The position numbers were made by a program, and so were the translations under genes. A DNA stretch of 55,252 nt, taken from a virus. The DNA is taken from the IMG/VR virus record IMGVR_UViG_3300037258_000366, positions 1 through 55,252 of that record. One strand, 5' to 3'. A model generated the notes under the pieces. The model ran no database searches. It saw nothing but the letters and a program-made list of their open reading frames with translations, and was not told the DNA's origin. This document shows positions 36,640-43,752 of the stretch, in pieces (positions within the stretch are counted from its first letter, which is position 1; each line of letters opens with the position of its first letter).

Positions 36640-36910
36640 CGTACTTCCTCCCCGCCCGAATGAATTCATACATAGCTGTAATCTCAGTTATACTCACTAC
36701 AGTAAGCCAGAACGGACTCCATGAAGACTGCGGATAAAACTCTGAAAGGATGAAAAGTCCTCCTATAAGCATCAGCACAACTAAGATGGCTCTCCTGACA
36801 TACTTTTTTGCCCTGTTAGTTTTTATCCACACCGGCCACCCTCTTGAGTAGTAGCCAGAACTGTAGGCGATAAGCCAAATTATAAAAATGTACCAATTTA
36901 TTCCTTGCAT
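36581..36910 (-). CDS. Membrane protein, three TM segments
   Basis: 109 residues: WYIFIIWLIAYSSGYYS, then a basic loop (KTNRAKKYVRR), ILVVLMLIGGLFILS and FWLTVVSITEITAMY. The C-terminal end is polar. Ribosome site GGAGGT. No family was recognised. Confidence 0.65.
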   Translation of the reverse strand: MQGINWYIFIIWLIAYSSGYYSRGWPVWIKTNRAKKYVRRAILVVLMLIGGLFILSEFYPQSSWSPFWLTVVSITEITAMYEFIRAGRKYDATSTSETARDRESLEKIS

Positions 36911-36921
36911 AAACTACCTCC

Positions 36922-37083
36922 TTAACTACGGCATGCTCTGAGACCTTCTTCCGCTGCGTGTGATATCTCATCTAGCGCATCTAAAAGTTCTTCTCTTTCA
37001 TCTTCAGTGATCTCAGCGTCGTTTATCTCATCAAGCATATCTTCCGATAAATCTAAAATATACCTGAAATCATCTTTTAACAT
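36922..37083 (-). CDS. Small acidic protein
   Basis: 53 residues from ATG 37083, overlapping the upstream stop as TAATG. Extremely acidic (DMLDEINDAEITEDEREELL), in the style of DNA-mimic or antirestriction proteins, but without specific evidence. Confidence 0.6.
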   Translation of the reverse strand: MLKDDFRYILDLSEDMLDEINDAEITEDEREELLDALDEISHAAEEGLRACRS

Positions 37084-37835
37084 TATTCTCCATAGACCCA
37101 CTCCATTGTTTCTGTGTCCAGTATCCCCCAGTTTCCAGGACATCCATCACAGTTAAATCCGTTAACCCTTACCGGGCCATACCCAAAATCATATACGTCT
37201 TCCAGAGCCATGTGCTCATGACCATGCATCAGGAATGCTGGCTTTACATGATCAACAATGTCCTGCAGTTTTTCCATGTGAGCTTGTGATATGGCAAGAT
37301 CTTTGTCTGGCCAGTTTGAGTGCGGGAAAGTAATAGGAGCTTTAGACGGCCTGTCATGAGTCAGCATTACATCAGCATGACCACCTGCAATAGCGTAATC
37401 TCTCTGCTCATCTGTGATCAGTTCCTCAGGAAACCAGGACACATTTTCCTCGCGGTAAGATTTATCAACAGACGCTGCTCCTCCCATGATCAGCCAGACT
37501 TTACCGTCAAGAGTAAACCGGTAACCTCTTCTCATCCAGTAGATGTGATCGGATATAGTTACCAGCATATTACAGTCATTCTCTGCCTGCTTTATAAGCA
37601 GCTTGTGATTTTCATGATTACCGTCCAGAAATTGTAACTCCGCGTCGTTCTCAGCAAGAATCTTCTCCAGCCGTACTCTGTATCCCTTCCCAAACTTCCC
37701 CGGCCAGTACCCAAAATCCCCTAGATGGTAAATGACACGGAATGGCTGATCTTCTAGCTGAGCCGCGATTTTGGGTACTGTGATTTCTGCCCAGTAAGCG
37801 TTTCCGTGCCAGTCACCTGCAATCGCGACCTTCAT
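37083..37835 (-). CDS. Metallophosphoesterase
   Basis: 250 residues with AGDWHGN (Asp8, His10), YHLGDFGYWPGK (GD), FLDGNHENH (GNHE), LTHDRPSKAP and FLMHGHEHM (GHxH). The long insert GGAASVDKSYREENVSWF after the core resembles phage/bacterial phosphodiesterases that act on nucleotides or cyclic phosphates. It differs from the shorter 31836-32420 enzyme, so the phage carries two metallophosphoesterases. It is coupled to the small acidic gene downstream. Confidence 0.87.
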   Translation of the reverse strand: MKVAIAGDWHGNAYWAEITVPKIAAQLEDQPFRVIYHLGDFGYWPGKFGKGYRVRLEKILAENDAELQFLDGNHENHKLLIKQAENDCNMLVTISDHIYWMRRGYRFTLDGKVWLIMGGAASVDKSYREENVSWFPEELITDEQRDYAIAGGHADVMLTHDRPSKAPITFPHSNWPDKDLAISQAHMEKLQDIVDHVKPAFLMHGHEHMALEDVYDFGYGPVRVNGFNCDGCPGNWGILDTETMEWVYGE

Positions 37836-37844
37836 GTTATTCTC

Positions 37845-38033
37845 CTAAGCTGCTGCGTGCAATGGCCTCAAAGGCATTATGCCTACTCCTGCCATTACTT
37901 CTGTATCCTCAACATCCTTCCAGTAGAGTCTCTGTAACAGATCGAGATGGAACTCATGGTCATCTTGCCTGTCACACACGAGTTCCACCTCACCGTCTAC
38001 GTCAAACAGTTCTTTCCTTGCCCGGCACAACAT
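37845..38033 (-). CDS. Small acidic hypothetical protein
   Basis: 62 residues, Cys near the start and Asp/Glu-rich (LFDVDGEVELVCDRQDDHEF). Pattern of two or three strands. AAGGAGGA site upstream. Function unknown. Confidence 0.6.
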   Translation of the reverse strand: MLCRARKELFDVDGEVELVCDRQDDHEFHLDLLQRLYWKDVEDTEVMAGVGIMPLRPLHAAA

Positions 38034-38042
38034 TTTTCCTCC

Positions 38043-38462
38043 TTAACTGATTAACTCCCTGACATACTTTTCAGCCTCATAATCTGAGGCGGTTGCGACA
38101 TGTACACCGCCGTGACCACGGTGGTGGAATTCACAGAGCCAGAGAAGATTGTCAGCAGACTCCACCCACGACCCAACATGATCTGGATCACTGATTCCGG
38201 GATAGTCTGCTTCAAGCCACTTGAGATCCACTCCGTTTTGCAAGCTGAATTCAATGTGCGCGTGATGGAGTTCAAGTCCTCCTGAGCACTCGGAGTAATC
38301 GTTTCTGTGTTCCCCGATTGCGCATTTTGCTTCTGTTTTTGTCTTTTTCCTGTACGCTTCAAAGTCCACATAATGCGGATCATCCTTTCTCGCGGGATGT
38401 TCTGGGTAATGCATGAGATATTTGTGCGAAGATACCTGAGTATGTGCTGCTACTTCAGTCAT
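38043..38462 (-). CDS. HNH-type endonuclease
   Basis: 139 residues. LELHHAHIEFSLQNGVDLKW gives the first His pair of an HNH beta-beta-alpha-metal site, NLLWLCEFHHRGHGGVHV the Asn and last His residues. CAIGEH and CSGG before it could bind a structural zinc. HNH enzymes act in packaging, homing or restriction. It is far from the terminase and within accessory genes, so homing or accessory DNA cutting is more likely. Confidence 0.8.
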   Translation of the reverse strand: MTEVAAHTQVSSHKYLMHYPEHPARKDDPHYVDFEAYRKKTKTEAKCAIGEHRNDYSECSGGLELHHAHIEFSLQNGVDLKWLEADYPGISDPDHVGSWVESADNLLWLCEFHHRGHGGVHVATASDYEAEKYVRELIS

Positions 38463-38470
38463 AATGACTC

Positions 38471-38668
38471 CTAAAGAGGTTTTGGCATTCCTCTCTTTAT
38501 CGTAGCATTATTCCTCGCCCTTCTTGCTCCTTCTTTGTCGCCGTTTCTGTTTCTGATTTTTGCGACGATTTCCCATAAAGCAGCAATAGTTGGGTCTTTA
38601 TCCTGATAGGCAGCAGCAGCCGGAAATGGCGGCTTGTATCTTTTCCTTACGTTCAACAGCAAAACCAC
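38471..38668 (-). CDS. Small basic protein
   Basis: Up to 65 residues. The start is uncertain: GTG at 38668, or TTG at 38656 that overlaps the preceding stop as TTGA. Basic (RKRYKPPFP, KIRNRNGDKEGARRARN). Probably nucleic-acid-binding. Confidence 0.5.
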   Translation of the reverse strand: MVLLLNVRKRYKPPFPAAAAYQDKDPTIAALWEIVAKIRNRNGDKEGARRARNNATIKRGMPKPL

Positions 38669-38778
38669 CAGTCACAATTTTTATTGCTGCATTGCACTCC
38701 TGACCACAGCGCATCTATAGCACTGCCGCAATCAGGGCACATGTCAGTCTGGTCTGCATCATCGTACAGGTCATCCAT
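38653..38778 (-). CDS. 41-residue zinc-ribbon-like protein
   Basis: MDDLYDDADQTDMCPDCGSA...CSNKNCDWWFCC: CxxC plus CxxxxC, a treble-clef/ribbon pattern. It starts after an in-frame TGA region with GAGTA upstream. Probably a metal-binding adaptor. Confidence 0.6.
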   Translation of the reverse strand: MDDLYDDADQTDMCPDCGSAIDALWSGVQCSNKNCDWWFCC

Positions 38779-38781
38779 TAC

Positions 38782-38916
38782 TCAGTCACCTCGCCGCTTC
38801 TTTCCGCGATCTATGGACCTTATCATTCCCCGGCCCATTCTTGCTGATGCTGTTCTCTTCCATATGAAGACCAGCACTGCAATGATTATGATTACGGCGG
38901 CAACAGCTATTAACAT
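38782..38916 (-). CDS. 44-residue membrane protein
   Basis: AGGAGGAG site. One TM helix (LIAVAAVIIIIAVLVFIW) and a basic tail (KRTASARMGRGMIRSI). Confidence 0.65.
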   Translation of the reverse strand: MLIAVAAVIIIIAVLVFIWKRTASARMGRGMIRSIDRGKKRRGD

Positions 38917-38924
38917 ATCTCCTC

Positions 38925-39245
38925 CTACTCTATTTCCCAGCCCCACGAGAGAGCCGCAAAAGCTTCCTGAGTCATCATTACAGAAGTTCCTCTTCCAGCA
39001 TTAACGACCATAACTTTACGCGGAGGATTATCTCCTGTTGCCTTGCCTTTTATCTTTGCTCTGTCGTTGTTATCAGAATGCTTATTCTGCCTTGGTGCAG
39101 TAAGCCATCCTGGGCTGTGCTTTCTTCTCAGAGGAATTTCCACTGGCTCTCCGGGCTGGCCTACATGAGGATCACTCTTGTAGAACCTCATACCGTTAGA
39201 GTCTATATAACCTGGACCTTCATATCTCCCGAAATTCTGCTTCAT
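38925..39245 (-). CDS. Hypothetical basic protein
   Basis: 106 residues, rich in Pro, Gly and Lys (KSDPHVGQPGEPVEIPLRRK, RAKIKGKATGDNPPRKVMVV). The C-terminal part has RGTSVMMTQEAFAALSWGW. Its low complexity suggests a flexible nucleic-acid-binding or scaffolding protein. No family was recognised. Confidence 0.55.
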   Translation of the reverse strand: MKQNFGRYEGPGYIDSNGMRFYKSDPHVGQPGEPVEIPLRRKHSPGWLTAPRQNKHSDNNDRAKIKGKATGDNPPRKVMVVNAGRGTSVMMTQEAFAALSWGWEIE

Positions 39246-39247
39246 GA

Positions 39248-39691
39248 CTATACCCTCCTTATTCCTCTCTTTATTTCTGCCGCACCTTTTTTCTTGTTTA
39301 CTTCTACTCTCGGGCCACGGTCTGATCCCACGATTCTTCTTATCATGCTGTGTTCCCTGTTTTTGTCCGACTCAAGCTGGCTCAGTTTATCCCGTGCCTG
39401 GATGAATTTCCCGACGAGGTGCAGTGGTGGTTCCCTGCCAGTTTCTATTCTGTTCTGCATGACAATATCAGCACTGTGCATACGGGACATCCATTTCTTC
39501 AGCGGCTTGCGGTATTCCCCGTCTATTTTTGCATCTTCGTGATTAATCTGGTGCTGAATTCTGGCTCCCTGACTTATATCAGTTCGCCTGTTCAGGGAAA
39601 ATACCCTCAGTATGAGAATGACCACTACCGCAATAACCAGGTAGATAACCGCATGCTCAGCGTCATCGAAGAGTACCACTAAGGCGTGCAT
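39248..39691 (-). CDS. Membrane-anchored coiled protein
   Basis: 147 residues. One TM segment near the N-terminus (VIYLVIAVVVILILRVF), then charged helices (QHQINHEDAKIDGEYRKPLK, IQARDKLSQLESDKNREHSM) and a basic C-terminus. Cytoplasmic domain attached to the membrane. Function unknown. Confidence 0.6.
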   Translation of the reverse strand: MHALVVLFDDAEHAVIYLVIAVVVILILRVFSLNRRTDISQGARIQHQINHEDAKIDGEYRKPLKKWMSRMHSADIVMQNRIETGREPPLHLVGKFIQARDKLSQLESDKNREHSMIRRIVGSDRGPRVEVNKKKGAAEIKRGIRRV

Positions 39692-39694
39692 GAC

Positions 39695-39874
39695 TTACCC
39701 CTTTACTTTAGGCGGAGTCACCTTTGGGCCATGCAGTCCTGATGTGTGCCACCAGGTGGATACATCCGTAATAACATCATGCGTTAGATGACCAGCCGAG
39801 ACAGCACTGATCAGCATCAGTATAACCAGTCCTGCGAATATCCTGATTATCCATTTTTTCATTGAAGAAAACAT
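39695..39874 (-). CDS. Small membrane or exported protein
   Basis: 59 residues, basic start (MFSSMKKWIIRIF), TM helix (AGLVILMLISAVSAG) that could be cleaved at ASA-like VSAG, and a His/Trp-containing exterior (HDVITDVSTWWHTSGLHG). AAGGAG site. Confidence 0.6.
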   Translation of the reverse strand: MFSSMKKWIIRIFAGLVILMLISAVSAGHLTHDVITDVSTWWHTSGLHGPKVTPPKVKG

Positions 39875-39890
39875 TTACTTCTCCTTCCTG

Positions 39891-40106
39891 TTAATCTGCC
39901 TCTTTACCCGAGAATACCTGTTTAAAGAGGTGGCGCACAGGAGTATCCGTCGTTCCGAGTTTTTCATCAGCCTTACCGGCTGCTTTCCTGATGCCGACGA
40001 ACACGGCAACAACTGCCGCGAGAAACACGATCACGAGTACCGCAGTAAGGTAACTGCTGAGATGAGCAGTGGAAATTCCTGTGAAATTATTAGCTAAGTT
40101 ATTCAT
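39891..40106 (-). CDS. Small membrane protein
   Basis: 71 residues. One TM segment (YLTAVLVIVFLAAVVAVFV) and a basic C-terminal region (IRKAAGKADEKLG). First gene of the leftward transcript from the promoter at 40162-40190. Confidence 0.65.
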   Translation of the reverse strand: MNNLANNFTGISTAHLSSYLTAVLVIVFLAAVVAVFVGIRKAAGKADEKLGTTDTPVRHLFKQVFSGKEAD

Positions 40107-40161
40107 TTTACCCCCTAAGTTTAGATGGCTGCATCCCGGCAGCCCTGTCTCTGCTGGTCAC

Positions 40162-40190
40162 AGCCTACACTGTGCGGAGGCAGTTGTCAA
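40162..40190 (-). promoter_or_regulatory. Leftward promoter TTGACA-17-TAGGCT
   Basis: Perfect -35 and spacing. It drives 39891-40106 and the minus-strand genes to about 34.6 kb. It is back-to-back with the rightward promoter at 40220. Confidence 0.87.
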
Positions 40191-40219
40191 GCCCCCGCGA
40201 AGATTTTTCCGCCTGCCCC

Positions 40220-40248
40220 TTGACAAGCCGGTCGCAGGCGTGTACAGT
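40220..40248 (+). promoter_or_regulatory. Rightward promoter TTGACA-17-TACAGT
   Basis: The only plus-strand copy of this promoter type found. It drives 40353-44314. The about 100-base leader contains an inverted pattern (TAGCTCTTACAGG...CTTACATAG) and ends in AAGGAGG. Confidence 0.87.
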
Positions 40249-40352
40249 GGTACATGTAGCTAAGGGGTAGGGGATAGGCTGTAGCTCTTACAGGCTCCGC
40301 TTACGCTTCGCCTTACATAGCAGACAAGCCGGATGATGAGAAGGAGGATGAT

Positions 40353-40673
40353 GTGAGATTAAGATTCTGGAGAAATGATGATGCTGATGAAATTAAGGTT
40401 CTTCAAAGAGCAAAAAATTCACTAACTGAAGAAACCTGGGCTAAGGGAGAAGACCTAAACGCTTTAGCTAGTCCGCCAAGAATGTGCATCATCACAGCAG
40501 TATCGATTGAGTCAATGAAGTTCACCAACCCAGGACTGTACGGAAGAACAATACAGAGGATCAGGCAAGTTCTTCCTGAAGGTCAGGATATTATCATCAG
40601 ATTTAATGATGATTCATCAACAACACTTACTGATATACATGAAGTATTTGATAAAGCCATAGCGCTGAAGTGA
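40353..40673 (+). CDS. Hypothetical protein
   Basis: 106 residues from GTG 40353 (AAGGAGG 5 bases upstream). Basic N-terminus MRLRFWRNDDADEIK and alpha/beta remainder (IITAVSIESMKF, RIRQVLPEGQDIIIRFNDD). It is the first gene of the rightward operon and its last codon overlaps the next as GTGA. No family was recognised. Confidence 0.65.
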   Translation: MRLRFWRNDDADEIKVLQRAKNSLTEETWAKGEDLNALASPPRMCIITAVSIESMKFTNPGLYGRTIQRIRQVLPEGQDIIIRFNDDSSTTLTDIHEVFDKAIALK

Positions 40674-40879
40674 CACAGATAGGAAAGAGACTGAGGTGGC
40701 CGTATGTATGCTGCTTATGTGGCAATGGATTTGGGGAGACGGGTAAAGTTACTCGTATGGCCATTGCTCTGCCCGTTAATAAACCAGAAAGGTTTACTGC
40801 AGATGTAGTTATCTGCACACAATGCAAGGAACACACAATAGGTATGCTGATAACATACCTCGAAAACATGGAGGAATAA
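40670..40879 (+). CDS. Small zinc-finger-like protein
   Basis: 69 residues from GTG 40670. CCLCGNGFG and VICTQCKEH give two CxxC units about 35 apart, a probable zinc ribbon. A C-terminal helix (TIGMLITYLENMEE) follows. Confidence 0.65.
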   Translation: MTQIGKRLRWPYVCCLCGNGFGETGKVTRMAIALPVNKPERFTADVVICTQCKEHTIGMLITYLENMEE

Positions 40880-40880
40880 A

Positions 40881-41357
40881 ATGAGAACCTTATCGAGAAG
40901 TCTTTCCGAACTTGCGGGCTCTGCCCGCAGGGCAGTTGAAACATACGTTCAGATCTTCAGGAACCCTCAGACATTCAATCAGGGGTCGTGGAGAAGTGCC
41001 AGCAGGTGTAACACTACCTTCTGCTTTGCCGGGCATGTTGCTAACAATGCTGGCGGCAAGTGGCTCGGCGGTCCTGAGTCAGACGTGTCTTCATCACTTC
41101 TGTATGATCCCGCAGTTGATACTAATCCAGTTGAGATTGAGGCCGATTACTTCGGCACTCCGATTAAAGTTGAGATAGTCTCAGCTTCAAACAGGGCAAA
41201 AGATCTTCTTGGGCTTAGCGAATATGACGCATATAGCTTGTTCTCAGGCGCGAATTCGCTGGACAAGATCAGGAGCCTGATCACTGAGTACTTCGGTGCT
41301 GATCCTCACGATTACCTGTCAGGCACAGAACTGGCCGAGCGGGGATACTACAGCTAA
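40881..41357 (+). CDS. Phage accessory protein with Cys-Gly-His core
   Basis: 158 residues. Helical start (RRAVETYVQIFRNPQTFNQGSW), then CNTTFCFAGHVANNAGGKW and a C-terminal GLSEYDAYSLFSGANSLD. It shares order and motifs with 41399-41983 (HPETWDQSTW, AKLCFFGHIAEGEGGRW, ENELEDLRDKI), so the two are tandem paralogs. Small proteins of this type (HPE.WDQ.W...C...A.L.G) are common in actinophages, function unknown. Confidence 0.7.
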   Translation: MRTLSRSLSELAGSARRAVETYVQIFRNPQTFNQGSWRSASRCNTTFCFAGHVANNAGGKWLGGPESDVSSSLLYDPAVDTNPVEIEADYFGTPIKVEIVSASNRAKDLLGLSEYDAYSLFSGANSLDKIRSLITEYFGADPHDYLSGTELAERGYYS

Positions 41358-41398
41358 GATTTTTCCGGAAAAAGGTTACTAAACTAAGGAGAAGAAAA

Positions 41399-41983
41399 AT
41401 GACTACTCTGACAAAAGAGCAGGCAATAGCTGTTAAGTACTACCAGATCATCCGTGATCATCCTGAGACGTGGGATCAGTCTACCTGGAGAAACCTGGAT
41501 TCTGCGGCGGAAGAATATCCCCGTCCAGGTTCTTCCTGCCCGAAAAACAGGTGCGGCGCTAAACTCTGCTTCTTCGGGCATATTGCTGAAGGTGAAGGAG
41601 GAAGATGGGTTTCGGATAACGCTCTTTCTTCTTTTGCATCATCTCTTTTCGCTGAATCCGCAGATCCCTCTGACAGCGTGCAGATGTTTGATGTAAATCA
41701 GGACAGCTATCCCGGTCGCACGATCAGCATTCCTTATGTTTCTGTTGAGGTCCGGGTAGCGCGCCTCCTGGGTTTTGATGACCCAGAAGATGATGCTGTG
41801 ATGGATCTCTATGATGGCGAAAATGAGCTTGAGGATCTCCGGGATAAGATCATGGATTATCTCGGTGTTGATCCTGATTCCGGGGAACTTGTGGATGATG
41901 ACTGTAAATACTGCTGTGACCCGTTTATTTCAGACTTCAGCGATGGGTGGACAGACGGGTGGGATTTTGCCATTATTAACTAG
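41399..41983 (+). CDS. Paralog of 40881-41357
   Basis: 194 residues; GGAGAAG site. Motifs as above, plus a Cys-rich insert (GSSCPKNRCGAKLCFFGH) and an acidic C-terminus with CKYCCDPF that could bind metal. The paralogous core runs through GRW...VRVARLLGFDD, comparable to KDLLGLSEYD. Function unknown. Confidence 0.68.
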   Translation: MTTLTKEQAIAVKYYQIIRDHPETWDQSTWRNLDSAAEEYPRPGSSCPKNRCGAKLCFFGHIAEGEGGRWVSDNALSSFASSLFAESADPSDSVQMFDVNQDSYPGRTISIPYVSVEVRVARLLGFDDPEDDAVMDLYDGENELEDLRDKIMDYLGVDPDSGELVDDDCKYCCDPFISDFSDGWTDGWDFAIIN

Positions 41984-42050
41984 AATCTGTAAACGCATCT
42001 GCATAATCTTCCGGGGTTTCTGCTCCTTGATCTGGAGTCAGGTAAAAATC

Positions 42051-42143
42051 ATGTTCCAGGAAACCAGAGAGCAGAGGCTCCGTAAGATTGCGGAGCACAG
42101 CAGAAAACGTGAAATATACATAAGAGGAAAAACCATAGTTTAG
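42051..42143 (+). CDS. 30-residue basic peptide
   Basis: MFQETREQRLRKIAEHSRKR then EIYIRGKTIV; a basic amphipathic helix. Start is 7 bases after AGGTAAAA, stop 7 bases before the next gene's ATG. Plausible but small. Confidence 0.4.
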   Translation: MFQETREQRLRKIAEHSRKREIYIRGKTIV

Positions 42144-42150
42144 GAGAGAT

Positions 42151-42570
42151 ATGTTATATCCAGAAGAACTTCAGCCGCAGATAAATAAGATCAGGAATTT
42201 GCGGGCAGAGTGGGTCAAATGGCTGGACAGCGGGGAGCTTGAGCAGACAACAAGCCAGTTAGCTGAATATGACTACGCCTCTTACTGCTGCTTAGGTGTA
42301 GCAGAGGAAAAGGTTGGCTACGTCTGTGATATTACGAGGGGTGCCGGTGGCGGGTACACAATGCCAGATCCTGATACTTACCGCAATTATGAAGACACGC
42401 TGTATGAGGATTCAGAGCTTCATAGTGCGCTCAGAGAAGCTCTTGGCCTGAGTGAGTCACAGCAGGATATACTTATCAGCCTCAATGACGAAGGAGCAAG
42501 TTTCGGGATGATTGCCAATGTGATCAGGCGGCTGCCGGTTTACGTCAATGGCAGTTACTACGACGTTTAA
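42151..42570 (+). CDS. Phage protein of the 'YCCLGV' family
   Basis: 139 residues. RAEWVKWLDSGELEQTTSQL...YASYCCLGVAEEKVG matches a widespread phage family with the pattern 'al+sG.Y.Q....L......YCCLGV', then a G-rich strand and LGLSESQQDILISLNDEGAS (the 'd..gksF..ia..i' end). Function unknown, distantly like 40881 and 41399. Its last 16 codons are partly duplicated just downstream (42572-42631). Confidence 0.72.
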   Translation: MLYPEELQPQINKIRNLRAEWVKWLDSGELEQTTSQLAEYDYASYCCLGVAEEKVGYVCDITRGAGGGYTMPDPDTYRNYEDTLYEDSELHSALREALGLSESQQDILISLNDEGASFGMIANVIRRLPVYVNGSYYDV

Positions 42571-42571
42571 G

Positions 42572-42631
42572 ACTATTGGTGACGCTATCAGTATGCTCCC
42601 GTTTTACATTGACGGGCAATATTACGACTAG
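42572..42631 (+). pseudogene. Duplicated 3' fragment of 42151-42570
   Basis: The frame encodes TIGDAISMLPFYIDGQYYD before a stop, which aligns with the upstream gene's C-terminus (MIANVIRRLPVYVNGSYYDV). It has no good start signal. It appears to be a leftover of a tandem duplication. Confidence 0.5.
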
Positions 42632-42688
42632 AGGGAGGTGATAGCCATACCTGACGGGACACATCCCAGACCATGGAAATTAAAACCA

Positions 42689-42725
42689 GGCCCCTGATAC
42701 GGCAGTTAATGTATCAGGGGCCTTT
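42689..42725 (+). terminator. Hairpin terminator in the rightward operon
   Basis: 12-bp perfect stem GGCCCCTGATAC/GTATCAGGGGCC with a 10-base loop and TTT after it. It probably attenuates expression before 42742. Confidence 0.7.
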
Positions 42726-42741
42726 GGCATAAGGAGAGAAA

Positions 42742-42879
42742 ATGAGCAAGGCTACGGGGGCAAAAAAGATAAAGCTCAGGGTGAGGATACGTATACTGGA
42801 AGCGCAGGTAGACGCTGAGAAGAGAAGAAATATCATCCTGAGAATTCTTCTGAGAGACAGGCACGAGGGAAATGAATGA
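42742..42879 (+). CDS. 45-residue basic protein
   Basis: AAGGAGAG site. Very basic helix (KKIKLRVRIRILEAQ and EKRRNIILRILLRDR). Overlaps 42876 as ATGA. Probably nucleic-acid- or membrane-binding. Confidence 0.6.
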   Translation: MSKATGAKKIKLRVRIRILEAQVDAEKRRNIILRILLRDRHEGNE

Positions 42880-43103
42880 GATCACTCTCATGCTGGTTTG
42901 GCCATGCACTTCCCTCTCTTCATGTATTCTGCACTCTTGATGACTGCGGGTGCTTCTGCCATATGGGCGGGGAAAATCTTAAGTACAGGAAGTACACTGG
43001 CTCAGAACTGAAAGGTCATGTGAAACGGATGAAAAGAAGCAGGTTCTACGTACCAGGAAAAGGCAGTTCAATTATGCGGAGGAAAGACGATGCAGACGAC
43101 TGA
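42876..43103 (+). CDS. Small Cys/His-rich protein
   Basis: 75 residues, with CWFGHALPSLHVFCTLDDCG and CFCHMGG as candidate zinc ligands, then a basic C-terminus. Its end overlaps the next gene by 14 bases. Confidence 0.62.
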   Translation: MRSLSCWFGHALPSLHVFCTLDDCGCFCHMGGENLKYRKYTGSELKGHVKRMKRSRFYVPGKGSSIMRRKDDADD

Positions 43104-43403
43104 AACCATAACAAAATACTTTTGCGATCTTTGCGGGGAAGAGCACCTGAAAGAAGATCTTAAAGAGTTCTCAAGGCATTACACTGATACAAGCTATTCA
43201 GGAGCTTTTACGTAGTTTCCGCAGGAAACTACGTAAAAGCTGATGTATGCAGAAGATGCAGGCTGATCAAGTTCATGCAGCGACTTGATGATTTTCTGGA
43301 CAGCAAAATTTCTGGGAGGGAAATGCCAGCAAAGATATACGGAACAGGTGCAGACAGGATTATACCTGTATCTGTTCCCCCGCAATGGGAGGAGATAAGA
43401 TGA
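43090..43403 (+). CDS. Zinc-finger-like protein interrupted by a hairpin and frameshift
   Basis: From ATG 43090 the frame encodes MQTTETITKYFCDLCGEEH (CxxC) and stops at TAG 43213. In the -1 frame the reading continues ...NYVKADVCRRCRLIKFMQRL (second CxxC) to TGA 43401, which overlaps the next start. Together the parts make a sensible four-Cys protein of about 104 residues. The junction is an 18-bp perfect inverted repeat (43203-43220 and 43224-43241, loop GCA) including a TTTT run where a -1 slip from GCT TTT keeps perfect pairing. GGA codons flank the stem as well. It is either expressed by recoding or is a fresh pseudogene. Confidence 0.6.
43203..43241 (+). repeat. Perfect 18-bp inverted repeat inside the split gene
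   Basis: AGCTTTTACGTAGTTTCC and its exact complement GGAAACTACGTAAAAGCT separated by GCA. It contains the in-frame TAG stop and is coding in the -1 frame, which rules out a simple terminator role. Confidence 0.9.
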
Positions 43404-43564
43404 GCGGGAAAGATAAGGGCATGACATCATGGCTGTGCTATGTGAACGTTCACATTATCTGCCGGGGAAAGCACTGCCAGTGTGAGTGTCATGATGAAAG
43501 CAGAAAAACAAGAAACGGTATAGCATACCCTGATCCGTGGCACAAGACTAAGAATATAAAATGA
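43400..43564 (+). CDS. 54-residue Cys-rich protein
   Basis: ATG overlaps the previous stop; WLCYVNVHIICRGKHCQCEC followed by H is a dense Cys/His cluster likely to bind zinc. It ends ATGA-coupled with 43561. Confidence 0.6.
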   Translation: MSGKDKGMTSWLCYVNVHIICRGKHCQCECHDESRKTRNGIAYPDPWHKTKNIK

Positions 43565-43752
43565 AACTGAAAAGCCACGACTGGATATGGGGCTCCCTTG
43601 CATCAAGATGTGCCAATTGCGGCCTGCCGTGGTTTGCTGACAGCAGCAGGGAAACGGCGGTAAGAAACCTGTCCAAAACATGTGAAGGAGCTAAAGGATC
43701 ATGGGAGCGGCTCCAGAAGAAAATAAGGAGGGATAATGAGCGGAACGTCTGA
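43561..43752 (+). CDS. Small CxxC protein
   Basis: 63 residues, SRCANCGLPWFAD then CEGAKGSWERLQKKIRRDN: one CxxC, a third Cys and a basic tail. Member of the string of small Cys proteins in this operon. Confidence 0.6.
   Translation: MKLKSHDWIWGSLASRCANCGLPWFADSSRETAVRNLSKTCEGAKGSWERLQKKIRRDNERNV

Noticed and set aside
36922-37083. Specific antirestriction (Ocr-like) assignment
   Set aside because: Only the acidity fits; 53 residues is far shorter than known DNA mimics of that type.
43203-43241. Simple terminator
   Set aside because: No U run follows, and the next codons are part of a continuous reading frame coupled to downstream genes.
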